A stretch of DNA of 64,000 bases from Alkaliphilus flagellatus (lineage in GTDB: Bacteria > Bacillota > Clostridia > Peptostreptococcales > Natronincolaceae), in assembly GCF_018919215.1 (NCBI RefSeq), contig NZ_JAHLQK010000003.1:470170-534169 (forward strand), in the 5' to 3' direction. The translations under genes were made by a program, and so were the position numbers. Of this stretch, positions 27,450-35,278 are shown in pieces. The notes under the pieces were generated by a model. It did not search any database. It saw only the letters and a list, made by a program, of their open reading frames with translations, and was not told where the DNA came from. Position 1 is the stretch's first letter. Each line of letters opens with the position of its first letter.

Positions 27450-30095
27450 CTATAGCCAAGTATTAAACTTCTTAATATATAATTTTTTGACTACTTGCGT
27501 TAATAAGCAGTAGGCTAATAAAATACCGATTAACCACGGGAAGTAGGCTAATGGCAATGGCTGTAATCCAACAGATGCTCCAAATGCAGTAAATGGAATG
27601 AATATACCTGCTACCATTATAATTCCAGTAAGAAGTAAGACTGGGGCTGTTGCTCTACTTTGAATAAATGGTATTTTCTTAGTTCTAATCATATGAACAA
27701 TAAGGGTTTGAGATAATAGTCCTTCAATAAACCATCCAGATTGGAATAGAGACTGAAGGGCTGGTGTATTAGCTTTAAATACATACCACATTACCAAGTA
27801 GGTAATTATATCGAATATTGAGCTTATCGGTCCAATATAGATCATAAACTTCTTTATATTATCCGCATCCCATTTTCTTGGTTCTTTAATATAGTCATCA
27901 TCCATAGTGTCCCAAGGTATGGAAATTTGAGAAAAGTCATAAAACAGATTTTGAATTAGCAAATGAATTGGAAGCATAGGTAAAAATGGTAAAAATGCAC
28001 TAGCTACCAAAACACTAAAGACATTTCCAAAGTTTGAACTTGCTGTCATATTAATATACTTTACTATATTTCCAAAAATCTTACGTCCTTCAATTACACC
28101 TTCTTCAAGTACCATGAGATCCTTTTCTAGAAGTATAATATCTGCAGATTCCTTTGCTATATCTACTGCTGTATCTACAGAAATCCCAACATCTGCATCT
28201 CTAAGGGCCGAAGCGTCATTAATTCCGTCTCCCATATAACCTACTGTATGTCCCTGACCTTGAAGTACTTTTATAATTTTGGATTTTTGCATTGGAGATA
28301 GCTTAGCAAAAACAGTAGTATTTTCTGCTTGTATTGCTAATTCTTCATCGGTTAAGTTTTCTACATCGCTGCCAAGTAAAATATTATCTATAGGTAAATC
28401 AACTTCTTTACAGATTTTTTTAGTAACAACTTCATTGTCTCCAGTTAGTATTTTAACTTTAACTCCATGTTCATGTAGAGCTTTAATCGCTGCAGCTGTT
28501 GATTCTTTTGGTGGATCAAGGAAACCTATATATCCCATAAGAACCATGTCACTTTCATCTTTTACACCGAAGGAATTCTCATCTGGAATATTGTTTTTTT
28601 GTGCAATAGCAACAACTCTCATTCCATCTTCATTTAACTTGTTTACCATATTCATAACTATATTTTTAACTTCTTCAGTTAGTAGAACTACTTCTCCTTT
28701 GTACTCTGCAAAGGTGCAAATGGATAACATTTCTTCTACGGCACCCTTTGTAATTAGTTGTCTCTTTCCAGCATGGTCTTTTAATACTACAGACATTCTA
28801 CGTCTTGCAAAGTCAAAGGGGATTTCATCAACCTTTGTATAATGCTCTTTTAACTCAAAGAAATTCTTTTTATCACCAAATTCTAATATTGCTCTGTCCA
28901 TTAAATTTCTTAAGCCTGTTTGATAAAAGCTATTTAAATAGCCATGTCTTAGTACTCTGTCGTCATCATTACCATGAATATCAAGATGTTTTTCAACTAC
29001 TATTTTATCTAATGTTAAAGTTCCGGTTTTATCTGTACATAATATATCCATGGCACCGAAGTTTTGGATTGCATCTAATCTTTTAACAACGGTTTTTCGT
29101 TTTGACATGGCTATTGCACCTTTAGCGAGGTTTGTAGTTACTATAACTGGAAGCATTTCAGGTGTTAATCCAACAGCAATAGAAATCGCAAACAATAGAG
29201 CCTCTAGCCAATCTCCATTTGTAATGCCATTAATAAGGAATACTACAGGAACCATTATAAACATAAATTTGATAAGGAGCCAACTAACACTACTTATCCC
29301 TTTTTCGAAGCTTGTTTGTTCTCTTTTGCCCACTAGAGATTTAGCCATAGAACCAAAGTAGGTATCGCTTCCTGTACCTATAGCAATTGCTGTTGCACTG
29401 CCGCTTATTACATCGGTTCCTAATAAGCAAATATTATCTAAATCTGATGGATTTATATTGTTATTTATTTCAGATTTTATAGTACTATACTTTTCAATTG
29501 GCTCAGATTCACCGGTTAAAGCAGATTGACCTATGAATAAATCCTTTGAATGTATAATTCTTAAATCCGCTGGTATAATATCGCCAGCCGCAAGATGAAT
29601 AATATCGCCAGGCACAATTTGTGACATTGAAATTTCCTCAATTCCTGTATCTTTGCGGGCTACGGCGGCAGTGGTTTTCACTAGGGATTTTAGCTCCTCA
29701 GCTGCTTTTCCAGATTTATATTCCTGGATAAAATGCAATATGCCACTAATTGTAACCATAGCAGTAATTACGATGACTGCTTCCCAGCCTTTTTCACCAG
29801 GGGCTGCAAGGGCTACATCGGTAATATAGGATATTACGGCTAAGGCAATTAAAACTATAACAAAAGGGTTTATAAAAGCCTTTGTTAATTGAATATACCA
29901 TGGTGTTGGTTTTTCGTGTTCTACTTGATTAAGGCCATGTTTTTCTATCCTATTTTTTGCTTCTTCCTCGGTAATCCCGTTAATATCTGTATTAAATATT
30001 TTATAGATTGCATCTATATCATTTTTGCTAAAATCAATTAAATTTTGTTTTATTGTTCCATTGTTTTGATTAATGATGTCTCTTTTTTTCATCAT
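27450..30095 (-). CDS. mgtA: Mg2+-importing P-type ATPase MgtA
   Basis: The 881-residue protein has the cation-ATPase N-terminal domain (about 15-85), the actuator motif LTGES, the phosphorylation motif CTDKTGTLT (near residue 353) and MGDGINDASALRDADVGIS in the hinge. About ten membrane segments are visible, with PEML in M4 and the C-terminal IGP...WYVF block typical of class IIIB MgtA/MgtB. It imports Mg2+. Start: ATG ending at 30095, seven bases from GGAGGT. An M-box riboswitch lies about 390 bases upstream on the same strand, directly supporting the Mg2+ substrate. Confidence 0.94.
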   Translation of the reverse strand: MMKKRDIINQNNGTIKQNLIDFSKNDIDAIYKIFNTDINGITEEEAKNRIEKHGLNQVEHEKPTPWYIQLTKAFINPFVIVLIALAVISYITDVALAAPGEKGWEAVIVITAMVTISGILHFIQEYKSGKAAEELKSLVKTTAAVARKDTGIEEISMSQIVPGDIIHLAAGDIIPADLRIIHSKDLFIGQSALTGESEPIEKYSTIKSEINNNINPSDLDNICLLGTDVISGSATAIAIGTGSDTYFGSMAKSLVGKREQTSFEKGISSVSWLLIKFMFIMVPVVFLINGITNGDWLEALLFAISIAVGLTPEMLPVIVTTNLAKGAIAMSKRKTVVKRLDAIQNFGAMDILCTDKTGTLTLDKIVVEKHLDIHGNDDDRVLRHGYLNSFYQTGLRNLMDRAILEFGDKKNFFELKEHYTKVDEIPFDFARRRMSVVLKDHAGKRQLITKGAVEEMLSICTFAEYKGEVVLLTEEVKNIVMNMVNKLNEDGMRVVAIAQKNNIPDENSFGVKDESDMVLMGYIGFLDPPKESTAAAIKALHEHGVKVKILTGDNEVVTKKICKEVDLPIDNILLGSDVENLTDEELAIQAENTTVFAKLSPMQKSKIIKVLQGQGHTVGYMGDGINDASALRDADVGISVDTAVDIAKESADIILLEKDLMVLEEGVIEGRKIFGNIVKYINMTASSNFGNVFSVLVASAFLPFLPMLPIHLLIQNLFYDFSQISIPWDTMDDDYIKEPRKWDADNIKKFMIYIGPISSIFDIITYLVMWYVFKANTPALQSLFQSGWFIEGLLSQTLIVHMIRTKKIPFIQSRATAPVLLLTGIIMVAGIFIPFTAFGASVGLQPLPLAYFPWLIGILLAYCLLTQVVKKLYIKKFNTWL

Positions 30096-30308
30096 AACTC
30101 ACACCTCCAAAATGACAATAATAAGCTAAGGGTAGTAAATATGAGTTTTACTCCCTAAAAACTATGTTACCTTTAAATTGAATAAAAAATGCATTAATAA
30201 ATAACTAGTTGTGAATTAGCGTGAGTAAAGAAACAGTGGAAAGTATTAAAAGATTTGAATTAAATGAATAGTATTATGAAGGGAAAATATGATTTAGTTT
30301 AGTTGGAA

Positions 30309-30449
30309 TCAAAACCCCATCTGAACTGAGTCTTTATTTATCAAATTCTGGTTGAGAAGAATAGAACCCAATATTATTGATATTTTATTTTTCCTACAAT
30401 ATATGCTATTATCACCACTGTCCTTATTACTCCTACTACTCGGGTCCAT
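30309..30449 (-). CDS. Possible small ORF between the M-box and mgtA
   Basis: An excellent GGAGGT site (30457-30462) lies seven bases from an ATG ending at 30449; another ATG lies directly before it. The frame gives 46 residues starting MDPSSRSNKDSG and is not convincing by composition. In a second frame the same DNA reads TRVVGVIRTVVIIAYIVGK, a short hydrophobic segment with two basic residues, ending at a TAA at 30374-30376. One missing base near 30443-30445 would join the start to that frame. It may be a frameshifted micro-membrane-protein gene or a leader peptide. Confidence 0.35.
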   Translation of the reverse strand: MDPSSRSNKDSGDNSIYCRKNKISIILGSILLNQNLINKDSVQMGF

Positions 30450-30486
30450 CATCCTCACCTCCAATTTTTTAAATATTTTTTAAAAA

Positions 30487-30721
30487 CAAAAAACCTTCGC
30501 CGAAAACTTGAATTCGACAAAGGTATAATACACATAAAATGCATAGTAAATACAGATTCAGTCTCGTTCAAGCTTTGGCTCTGCAAGGCAATGAAGTTGC
30601 GTTAGATTAAGCCTTCTTTATTCGGCTAAACCTGCTAACCTGTTAAGAATGTTTCCATCCTTTCACGGCAGCAACCCGTATCCTTGTAGTAACCTCACCT
30701 ACCGAGGTATATTCAATTTGC
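30487..30721 (-). ncRNA. M-box (ykoK) magnesium riboswitch with terminator
   Basis: Read on the minus strand, the RNA holds the conserved M-box blocks ACCTCGGTAGGTGAGG, then GGATACGGGTTGCTGCCG and GGAAACATTC. Near its end CCTTTGTCGAA (30523-30513) pairs with TTCGGCGAAGG (30504-30494), and a U-run follows (30493-30487), i.e. an intrinsic terminator. In the known class, Mg2+ binding folds the aptamer and favours termination, so mgtA is expressed when Mg2+ is low. Confidence 0.92.
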
Positions 30722-30727
30722 ACTACT

Positions 30728-30756
30728 ATATTATGGCATATATTATTAAATGTCAA
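30728..30756 (-). promoter_or_regulatory. Promoter of the M-box/mgtA transcript
   Basis: On the minus strand TTGACA (30756-30751) and TAATAT (30733-30728) are 17 bases apart, placing transcription start just ahead of the aptamer. Confidence 0.85.
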
Positions 30757-30861
30757 CACTATTTATAAAAAAAGATTTTATACGATAGCTAAGAGTTCTA
30801 CGTATTTTTGCTTTCTTCAGAAACGTATGTTCGGTTGAGGAGTTAAAAAATATATGTATTA

Positions 30862-31320
30862 TTAAAGTTTCTCTAATACAACTAAAGGTTCGAAATAAAC
30901 CATGTAATTATCTATTTCACAATAAAGTCCATACTTTTCTTTATAATATTTTATAACATCTTCTATATATTCTTCCGTTACGTCTAGGTATTCAGCTAAT
31001 TCAAATCTATTTCTAACTCCATATTTGTAGGCATTAATTAAGTCAATAATTCCAACTAATCTTTCATATCCCCAAGCTCTAGCTTTTCTTTCTTGCTTTC
31101 TATTTTCTATTTTAGATTGGTCTATAATATGTCCAGAGGTAGTTTTCAAATGTCCAATTTCTTCAATAAGAATACATCTCTTTTCGCTATTAGTTGTTAA
31201 CTTCTTAGAAATACCAATTACATTATCAGAACAATATCCCTTACCATTTCCTTTAAAATTAACTTCATAAACCTCTATACCCTTCTCATCAGCTTTAATT
31301 ATCATTTGCTCGTAATCCAT
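30862..31320 (-). CDS. ImmA/IrrE-type protein of the tailocin control region
   Basis: I place the start at the ATG ending at 31320, preceded by GGGGGA; the upstream frame overlaps the repressor gene without a ribosome site. The 152-residue protein has an ImmA/IrrE (COG2856) layout with a VIGISKKL strand and ILIEEIGHLKTTSGH in the place of the HExxH zinc-protease helix. The first His is replaced by Glu, a variant common in phage-linked copies, so activity is uncertain. ImmA cleaves its cognate XRE repressor in ICEBs1. The adjacent repressor gene makes this its likely target. Confidence 0.8.
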   Translation of the reverse strand: MDYEQMIIKADEKGIEVYEVNFKGNGKGYCSDNVIGISKKLTTNSEKRCILIEEIGHLKTTSGHIIDQSKIENRKQERKARAWGYERLVGIIDLINAYKYGVRNRFELAEYLDVTEEYIEDVIKYYKEKYGLYCEIDNYMVYFEPLVVLEKL

Positions 31321-31354
31321 CCAAGCTGTCCCCCTTTTGACTGCGATAATATGT

Positions 31355-31708
31355 CTATTTTTTCTTTCTAGAAACAACAAATTTAATAAATTCTTCAATA
31401 TCTTCTAAATCATCCTGAGTAAAATTTTCACCCTCAAAATGTGCTGCTAAGATTTCTATTTTATTTTCCTTAGCAACTTTACTGATATCATCAAGTGTTT
31501 TTATATTATCTGTATCTTCTTTAAAAAACTCTTCTATAGATATTTCTAAAGCATCAGCTATTTTTTGTAGTGTCTCTATGTCGACCTTTCTTTTTTCGTT
31601 TTCTAATTTACTAATTGTGGATTGTGATATGCCTGTTAATTCTGCTAGTTGGTAAGTTGATAAACCTTTCTTACTACGGATTTCTTTTATTTTTTCGTGA
31701 ACATTCAT
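31355..31708 (-). CDS. XRE-family repressor of the tailocin
   Basis: The start is the ATG ending at 31708, eight bases from AGAGG. The 117-residue protein has an N-terminal HTH_3 domain (about 3-60: KGLSTYQLAELTGISQSTIS then LENEKRK) and a short acidic C-terminal part. It is read away from the tail operon, toward the ImmA-like gene, as in ImmR/ImmA and PBSX-type control modules. Its promoter carries two copies of a palindrome, which should be its operators. Confidence 0.88.
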   Translation of the reverse strand: MNVHEKIKEIRSKKGLSTYQLAELTGISQSTISKLENEKRKVDIETLQKIADALEISIEEFFKEDTDNIKTLDDISKVAKENKIEILAAHFEGENFTQDDLEDIEEFIKFVVSRKKK

Positions 31709-31725
31709 TTTTAACACCTCTTAAA

Positions 31726-31893
31726 ATTCAAAAATAGAATTAATATACTTATATAATAATTCAAAAATAGAATAATTGCAAGATAATAAAAGATAAATTA
31801 AGGATTATAGATATAATTTGGCTAAATGATTCCATAACAGAATTGATTATAAGATAAAATGAATTTAAAATAGAATTAATTCCGAAATAGAAT
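31726..31893. promoter_or_regulatory. Four operator palindromes and two divergent promoters
   Basis: ATTC-N7-GAAT sites are at 31726-31740, 31759-31773 and 31879-31893, with a variant AATTTAAAATAGAAT at 31862-31876. The leftward promoter (TTGCAA at 31776-31781, TATTAT read on the minus strand at 31758-31753, 17-base spacer) has the second site filling its spacer. The rightward promoter (TTGATT 31843-31848, TAAAAT 31866-31871, 17-base spacer) has the third site over its -10 and the fourth over its start. This is the arrangement of a self-limiting phage-type switch. Binding by the XRE protein is inferred. Confidence 0.72.
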
Positions 31894-31918
31894 TACAAAT
31901 TAAAAGGGTGGTTGAATA

Positions 31919-31975
31919 ATGAGTATAGAGAAAAGAATAAGAGTTATCAGAAAAGAAAAGGGGGACATAAATTGA
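31919..31975 (+). CDS. 18-codon ORF resembling a truncated XRE N-terminus
   Basis: ATG at 31919 has a GGGTGG site seven bases upstream. The peptide MSIEKRIRVIRKEKGDIN looks like the first 15 residues of an XRE regulator, then stops. Its TGA overlaps the TTG start of the next gene, so the two could be translationally coupled. It may be a relic of a cro-like gene or a leader peptide. Confidence 0.45.
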   Translation: MSIEKRIRVIRKEKGDIN

Positions 31976-32391
31976 ATAGCATTAATAGTTATCAAGACCT
32001 GTGCAGAGAGATAGAAGTATTAGAAATAAGAATAGAGTCTATAGAAGCAGAAATAAAACACCTTAGAAAACTTATGATTCAAGGACCGAAGGACATTACC
32101 GCAATAGACTATTCAAAGGAATCAAGTAGAAATATAGTACATATACCTTTAGATATACTTATAGATAGGGTGGAAAAGTTAGAAGATAAATTAGTTATTT
32201 TCAAGGAGATATTAGAAGAAAAAATACAGTATAAGGAAAAAATAGAGATCCTGCTTAAAAAGTTTGATGGCATACAATATAAAGTAATGTACCTAAAATT
32301 AAAAGAGAATATGTCAGTAGAAAATATAGCGGAAACTTTAGGGTATTCAGAAAGACAAATATACCGTATATTAAAAGAGTGCAGCACATAA
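31972..32391 (+). CDS. Sigma-region-4-like / ArpU-type late regulator
   Basis: The TTG at 31972 lies six bases after GGGGGA and is the best start, giving 140 residues. The N-terminal 110 residues are coiled coil (LCREIEVLEIRIESIEAEIK and EKLEDKLVIFKEIL). The last 35 residues form a helix-turn-helix, VMYLKLKENMSVENIAETLG then YSERQIYRIL, like sigma-70 region 4 and phage late regulators such as Xpf of PBSX. It is divergent from the repressor and directly upstream of the triplicated promoter units, so it probably activates the tail operon. Confidence 0.7.
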   Translation: MNSINSYQDLCREIEVLEIRIESIEAEIKHLRKLMIQGPKDITAIDYSKESSRNIVHIPLDILIDRVEKLEDKLVIFKEILEEKIQYKEKIEILLKKFDGIQYKVMYLKLKENMSVENIAETLGYSERQIYRILKECST

Positions 32392-32411
32392 TCACATAAT
32401 TTAATAATAAC

Positions 32412-32794
32412 ATGTCATTACAATGTCATAAAAATCATGTTAATATGATAGTATGAAAAAGAAATGTACAAGAACTATTATGACTAGATGCCCTGCTAAA
32501 TATAGCAGGGATTTTTATTATCTAGGTTAGATTATAATTTAATAATAACATGTCATTACAATGTCAAAAAAATCGTGTTAATATGGTAATATGAAAAAGA
32601 ACTGCACAAAGTTTTTAAATTTAAATATCCTCTACTAAATAGTAGGGGAATTTTTATTATCTAGTGACATGACTATCTAATAAAAGATGTCATTACAATG
32701 TCAAAAAAGTCATGTTAATATGATAGTATGAAAAAGAAATATACAAAAGTTATTATAGCTATATAACTCCCTGCCAAATATGGTGGGGTTTTTT
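32412..32794 (+). repeat. Three tandem promoter-plus-terminator units
   Basis: The 17-mer ATGTCATTACAATGTCA occurs at 32412, 32550 and 32687, a period of 137-138 bases. In each copy it is followed by a conserved extended -10 (TGATAGTAT, TGGTAATAT, TGATAGTAT), then GAAAAAGAA, about 30 unconserved bases, and a hairpin with a T-run. The terminators are at 32491-32516, 32629-32655 and 32769-32794. The 17-mer is itself a direct repeat of ATGTCA at 11-base spacing, one helical turn, and takes the place of a -35, as expected for an activator site. Each unit would yield a transcript of about 55-60 bases. This 459-base region has no gene. Confidence 0.75.
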
Positions 32795-32850
32795 ATTTCG
32801 TGGACGATACCCACGTAAAAAAGCGTAAATTTTAAAGGAGAAATAAAATA

Positions 32851-33231
32851 ATGACATTACAACAATTATTAAAATTAGGAGTTACAAACGAAGTAGCAAA
32901 ACAAATATTAGAGATTCATAAATCTACTATTAAAGATAAATATGTACCTATATGGCGATTTACAGAAGTAAATAGCAAATATAAGGAATTAAAGTTGATA
33001 GTAGAAGATAAAGAGAGCCAAATTAATAGGTTAAAGATTAAAGCTACAGAAAAGGAAGAATTGGTAACTAAAATAATGGCATTAGAGGAATTAAACAAAA
33101 TTAATAAAGAAAGTTATGAAAGCAAGATTGATGCATTACAAAAAGAAAAATCGACAGAAATTTATTTAAGAGATCAAAAGATAAAAAGTATAAAGACTGC
33201 AAAAGCTATGTTAGATTTTTTACTTGACTGA
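32851..33231 (+). CDS. Phage minor structural GP20 / scaffold-like protein
   Basis: The 126-residue protein starts MTLQQLLKLGVTNEVAKQIL, then has YVPIWRFTEVNSKYKELK and a long coiled coil (about 50-115). This matches the N-terminal half of the GP20 (PF06810) minor structural or scaffold proteins of Siphoviridae and Myoviridae. Those normally serve capsid assembly, yet no capsid gene is present here, so it may be a leftover or a tail-assembly factor. It is the first gene after the triple promoter region; AAAGGAG precedes the ATG. Confidence 0.6.
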   Translation: MTLQQLLKLGVTNEVAKQILEIHKSTIKDKYVPIWRFTEVNSKYKELKLIVEDKESQINRLKIKATEKEELVTKIMALEELNKINKESYESKIDALQKEKSTEIYLRDQKIKSIKTAKAMLDFLLD

Positions 33232-33310
33232 CAATGACTACATTCATAAAAATGAAGCATGTATTTATAGTTAAAAAGTAATGCTAAGTATCTTAAGGAG
33301 GTGTCTGACA

Positions 33311-33751
33311 CTGACTAGAATTGAAGATATTAAAGTTGGTATTAGTAAAAAGCTAAAGACCGTATTTGGAGAAGAGTATTCTATTTATACTGAAATGGAA
33401 GAAACTAAGCAGGATTTAAATCTACCTGCTTTTTTTATTAGGCATGTAAAATCTTCTCAGATTCATAAGATAGGACAAAGATATTACAAGAACAATTCCT
33501 TTGTAATAAAATTTTATCCTATAAAAAACGGAAGTGAACTGGCTCAATGTGATGAAGTAGGAGACAAACTTTTAAATTGCCTAGAGTACGTAGAAAGTAA
33601 CGATATGCTGTTGAGAGGCAGTAAAATGAGCTTAGAGGTAACAGATACAGAATTAAGTTTTTCTATAGAATTTAACTTCCCAATACTAAAAACTTCTAAT
33701 AAACACGAGTTTATGGGAGATCTTGAACAATTGAGCAAAAGGAAAGGGTGA
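33311..33751 (+). CDS. Phage tail protein, DUF6838-like (tail terminator type)
   Basis: The ribosome site AAGGAGGTG (33295-33303) lies inside the longest open reading, so the upstream ATG at 33281 is unlikely. Seven bases after the site the in-frame codon is CTG (33311), giving (M)TRIEDIKVGISKKL, which matches family N-termini; a CTG start is rare. The 146-residue product has the alpha/beta pattern of tail-terminator-like proteins (YIYTEMEE-type strand, LPAFFIRHV, SFVIKFYPIKN). It would cap the tail tube or sheath. Its position before sheath and tube agrees with PBSX-like loci. Confidence 0.65.
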   Translation: MTRIEDIKVGISKKLKTVFGEEYSIYTEMEETKQDLNLPAFFIRHVKSSQIHKIGQRYYKNNSFVIKFYPIKNGSELAQCDEVGDKLLNCLEYVESNDMLLRGSKMSLEVTDTELSFSIEFNFPILKTSNKHEFMGDLEQLSKRKG

Positions 33752-33756
33752 TTTAT

Positions 33757-33939
33757 TTGGCTAAAAAGAAGAATGGTGAAATTACTAATACATTATTCGC
33801 TAAGGAGCAAATTTTAAGAAGCAAAAGTATTAATTATTCTAGAGATGTATTAAGCATTCTACTAGAAGAAGAAAAAACATATTCGCTAGATGAGGTTAAT
33901 GATTTAGTGAAAAAATTTAAAGAAAGAAAGGTGAAGTAA
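33757..33939 (+). CDS. Small conserved phage-tail-locus protein
   Basis: I choose the TTG at 33757, eight bases after AAAGGG, giving 60 residues starting (M)AKKKNGEITNTLFAKEQIL. It has SRDVLSILLEEEKTYSLDEV and a Lys-rich end. Short proteins of this pattern sit directly before the sheath gene in many clostridial tail loci. Their role is unknown, possibly sheath assembly. The sheath gene begins one base after its stop. Confidence 0.68.
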   Translation: MAKKKNGEITNTLFAKEQILRSKSINYSRDVLSILLEEEKTYSLDEVNDLVKKFKERKVK

Positions 33940-33940
33940 T

Positions 33941-35263
33941 ATGGCATTAGGTGGAGGTACATTTTTAACACAAAATAAAATTTTACCGGGTTCGTATATT
34001 AACTTTATTTCAGCAACTAGAGTTTCTGCTAATCTAAGTGATATAGGTTATGTTGCAATTCCTCTAGAACTGAATTGGGGTGCTGAAGATGAAGTTATTA
34101 CTGTTGAAGCAGCAAATCTGCAAAAAGATAGTTTAAATATATTTGGATATTCATATATATCCACAGAGATGAAGTCTTTAAGAGAAATTTTTAAAGGTGC
34201 GAAAACTGCATATGTATATAGAATTAATTCTGGAGGAACTAAAGCTAGTAAAGTGGCAGAACCATTAACTATAACAGCTAAATATAGTGGAACTAGAGGA
34301 AATGACATTAAAGTAGCGGTGCAGGTTAATATTGATGATGAAGCTAAGTTCGATGTAATTACTTATCTTGAAGGTAAGAAAGTTGACGAACAAACTGTAG
34401 CTACTATTGAAGAATTAAAAGCTAATAACTTTGTTGTATTCAGTGGTACTGGAATAGCTACATCCAGTGCAGGAATTTCCTTAACAGGTGGAACTAATGG
34501 AACAGTAGATGGTAACGCCTATGTTTCATTCCTTGATAAAGCAGAAGCTTTTAGTTTTAACACTTTAGGCTATGCTGGTACTGATGATTTAGTTAAAGAC
34601 TTGTTTATTCAATTCACTAAGAGAATGAGAGATGAACATGGAGTTAAATTCCAAACTGTAGTATATAGAAAGAATGCAGCTGATTATGAAGGTATAATCT
34701 CTGTAGAAAATAAAGCTTTAGGTGAAGGGGTAAAAGAAGGAGATTTAATCTACTGGGTAGCTGGTCAAGTAGCAGGGTGTCCTGTTAATAAGTCCATAGC
34801 TAACAAGTCCTATGATGGGGAGCATATTATTGATGTAAACTATAAGCAATCTGAACTTGAAACTGGATTAAAAACTGGTAGGTTTATGTTCCATAAAGTA
34901 GGTGATAAAGTAAATGTTTTAGATGATATTAATACATTTACTTCTTTTACTGTAGACAAGAGTGAAGATTTTAATTCTAATCAAGTGATAAGAACTCTGG
35001 ATCAAGATGCTATAGATACAGCATTAATATTCAACACCAGATATCTAGGAAAGGTGCAAAACAATGATGCAGGTAGAATAGCATTTTGGAATGATATTGT
35101 AGAGTTAGGAAAAGAAATGCAAAAAATATCAGCCATAGAAAATTTTAAAGCTGATGATATAACCGTAGATGCAGGAAATGATAAAAAATCAGTAGTAGTA
35201 ACTAAGTATATAAAGCCTATAACAGCTATGACTAAGCTGTATGTTACTACTATAGTTGAATAG
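33941..35263 (+). CDS. Contractile tail sheath protein (XkdK-like)
   Basis: The 440-residue protein starts MALGGGTFLTQNKILPGSYI, the usual beginning of XkdK/gp18-type sheaths. It has the NIFGYSYISTEMKSLREIFKG block near 65-85, and the C-terminal domain ends IKPITAMTKLYVTTIVE. The sheath contracts to drive the inner tube through a target envelope. It is followed 15 bases later by the tube gene, so the particle is a contractile (R-type) tail. Confidence 0.92.
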   Translation: MALGGGTFLTQNKILPGSYINFISATRVSANLSDIGYVAIPLELNWGAEDEVITVEAANLQKDSLNIFGYSYISTEMKSLREIFKGAKTAYVYRINSGGTKASKVAEPLTITAKYSGTRGNDIKVAVQVNIDDEAKFDVITYLEGKKVDEQTVATIEELKANNFVVFSGTGIATSSAGISLTGGTNGTVDGNAYVSFLDKAEAFSFNTLGYAGTDDLVKDLFIQFTKRMRDEHGVKFQTVVYRKNAADYEGIISVENKALGEGVKEGDLIYWVAGQVAGCPVNKSIANKSYDGEHIIDVNYKQSELETGLKTGRFMFHKVGDKVNVLDDINTFTSFTVDKSEDFNSNQVIRTLDQDAIDTALIFNTRYLGKVQNNDAGRIAFWNDIVELGKEMQKISAIENFKADDITVDAGNDKKSVVVTKYIKPITAMTKLYVTTIVE

Positions 35264-35278
35264 ATGGAGGGATAGATT

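Noticed and set aside
28279..29361. Plus-strand open frames inside mgtA
   Set aside because: mgtA is a complete, well-conserved P-type ATPase on the minus strand; the opposite frames lack starts with ribosome sites and recognisable domains.
30757..30861. Phage-type attachment site at the left border of the tail locus
   Set aside because: I found no direct repeat shared with the right border (48627-48765), no integrase and no tRNA, so there is no evidence for att sites.
32412..32794. CRISPR array reading of the triple repeat
   Set aside because: Only three units with a 137-138 base period; each contains promoter-like and terminator parts and no short spacers, and no cas genes are nearby.
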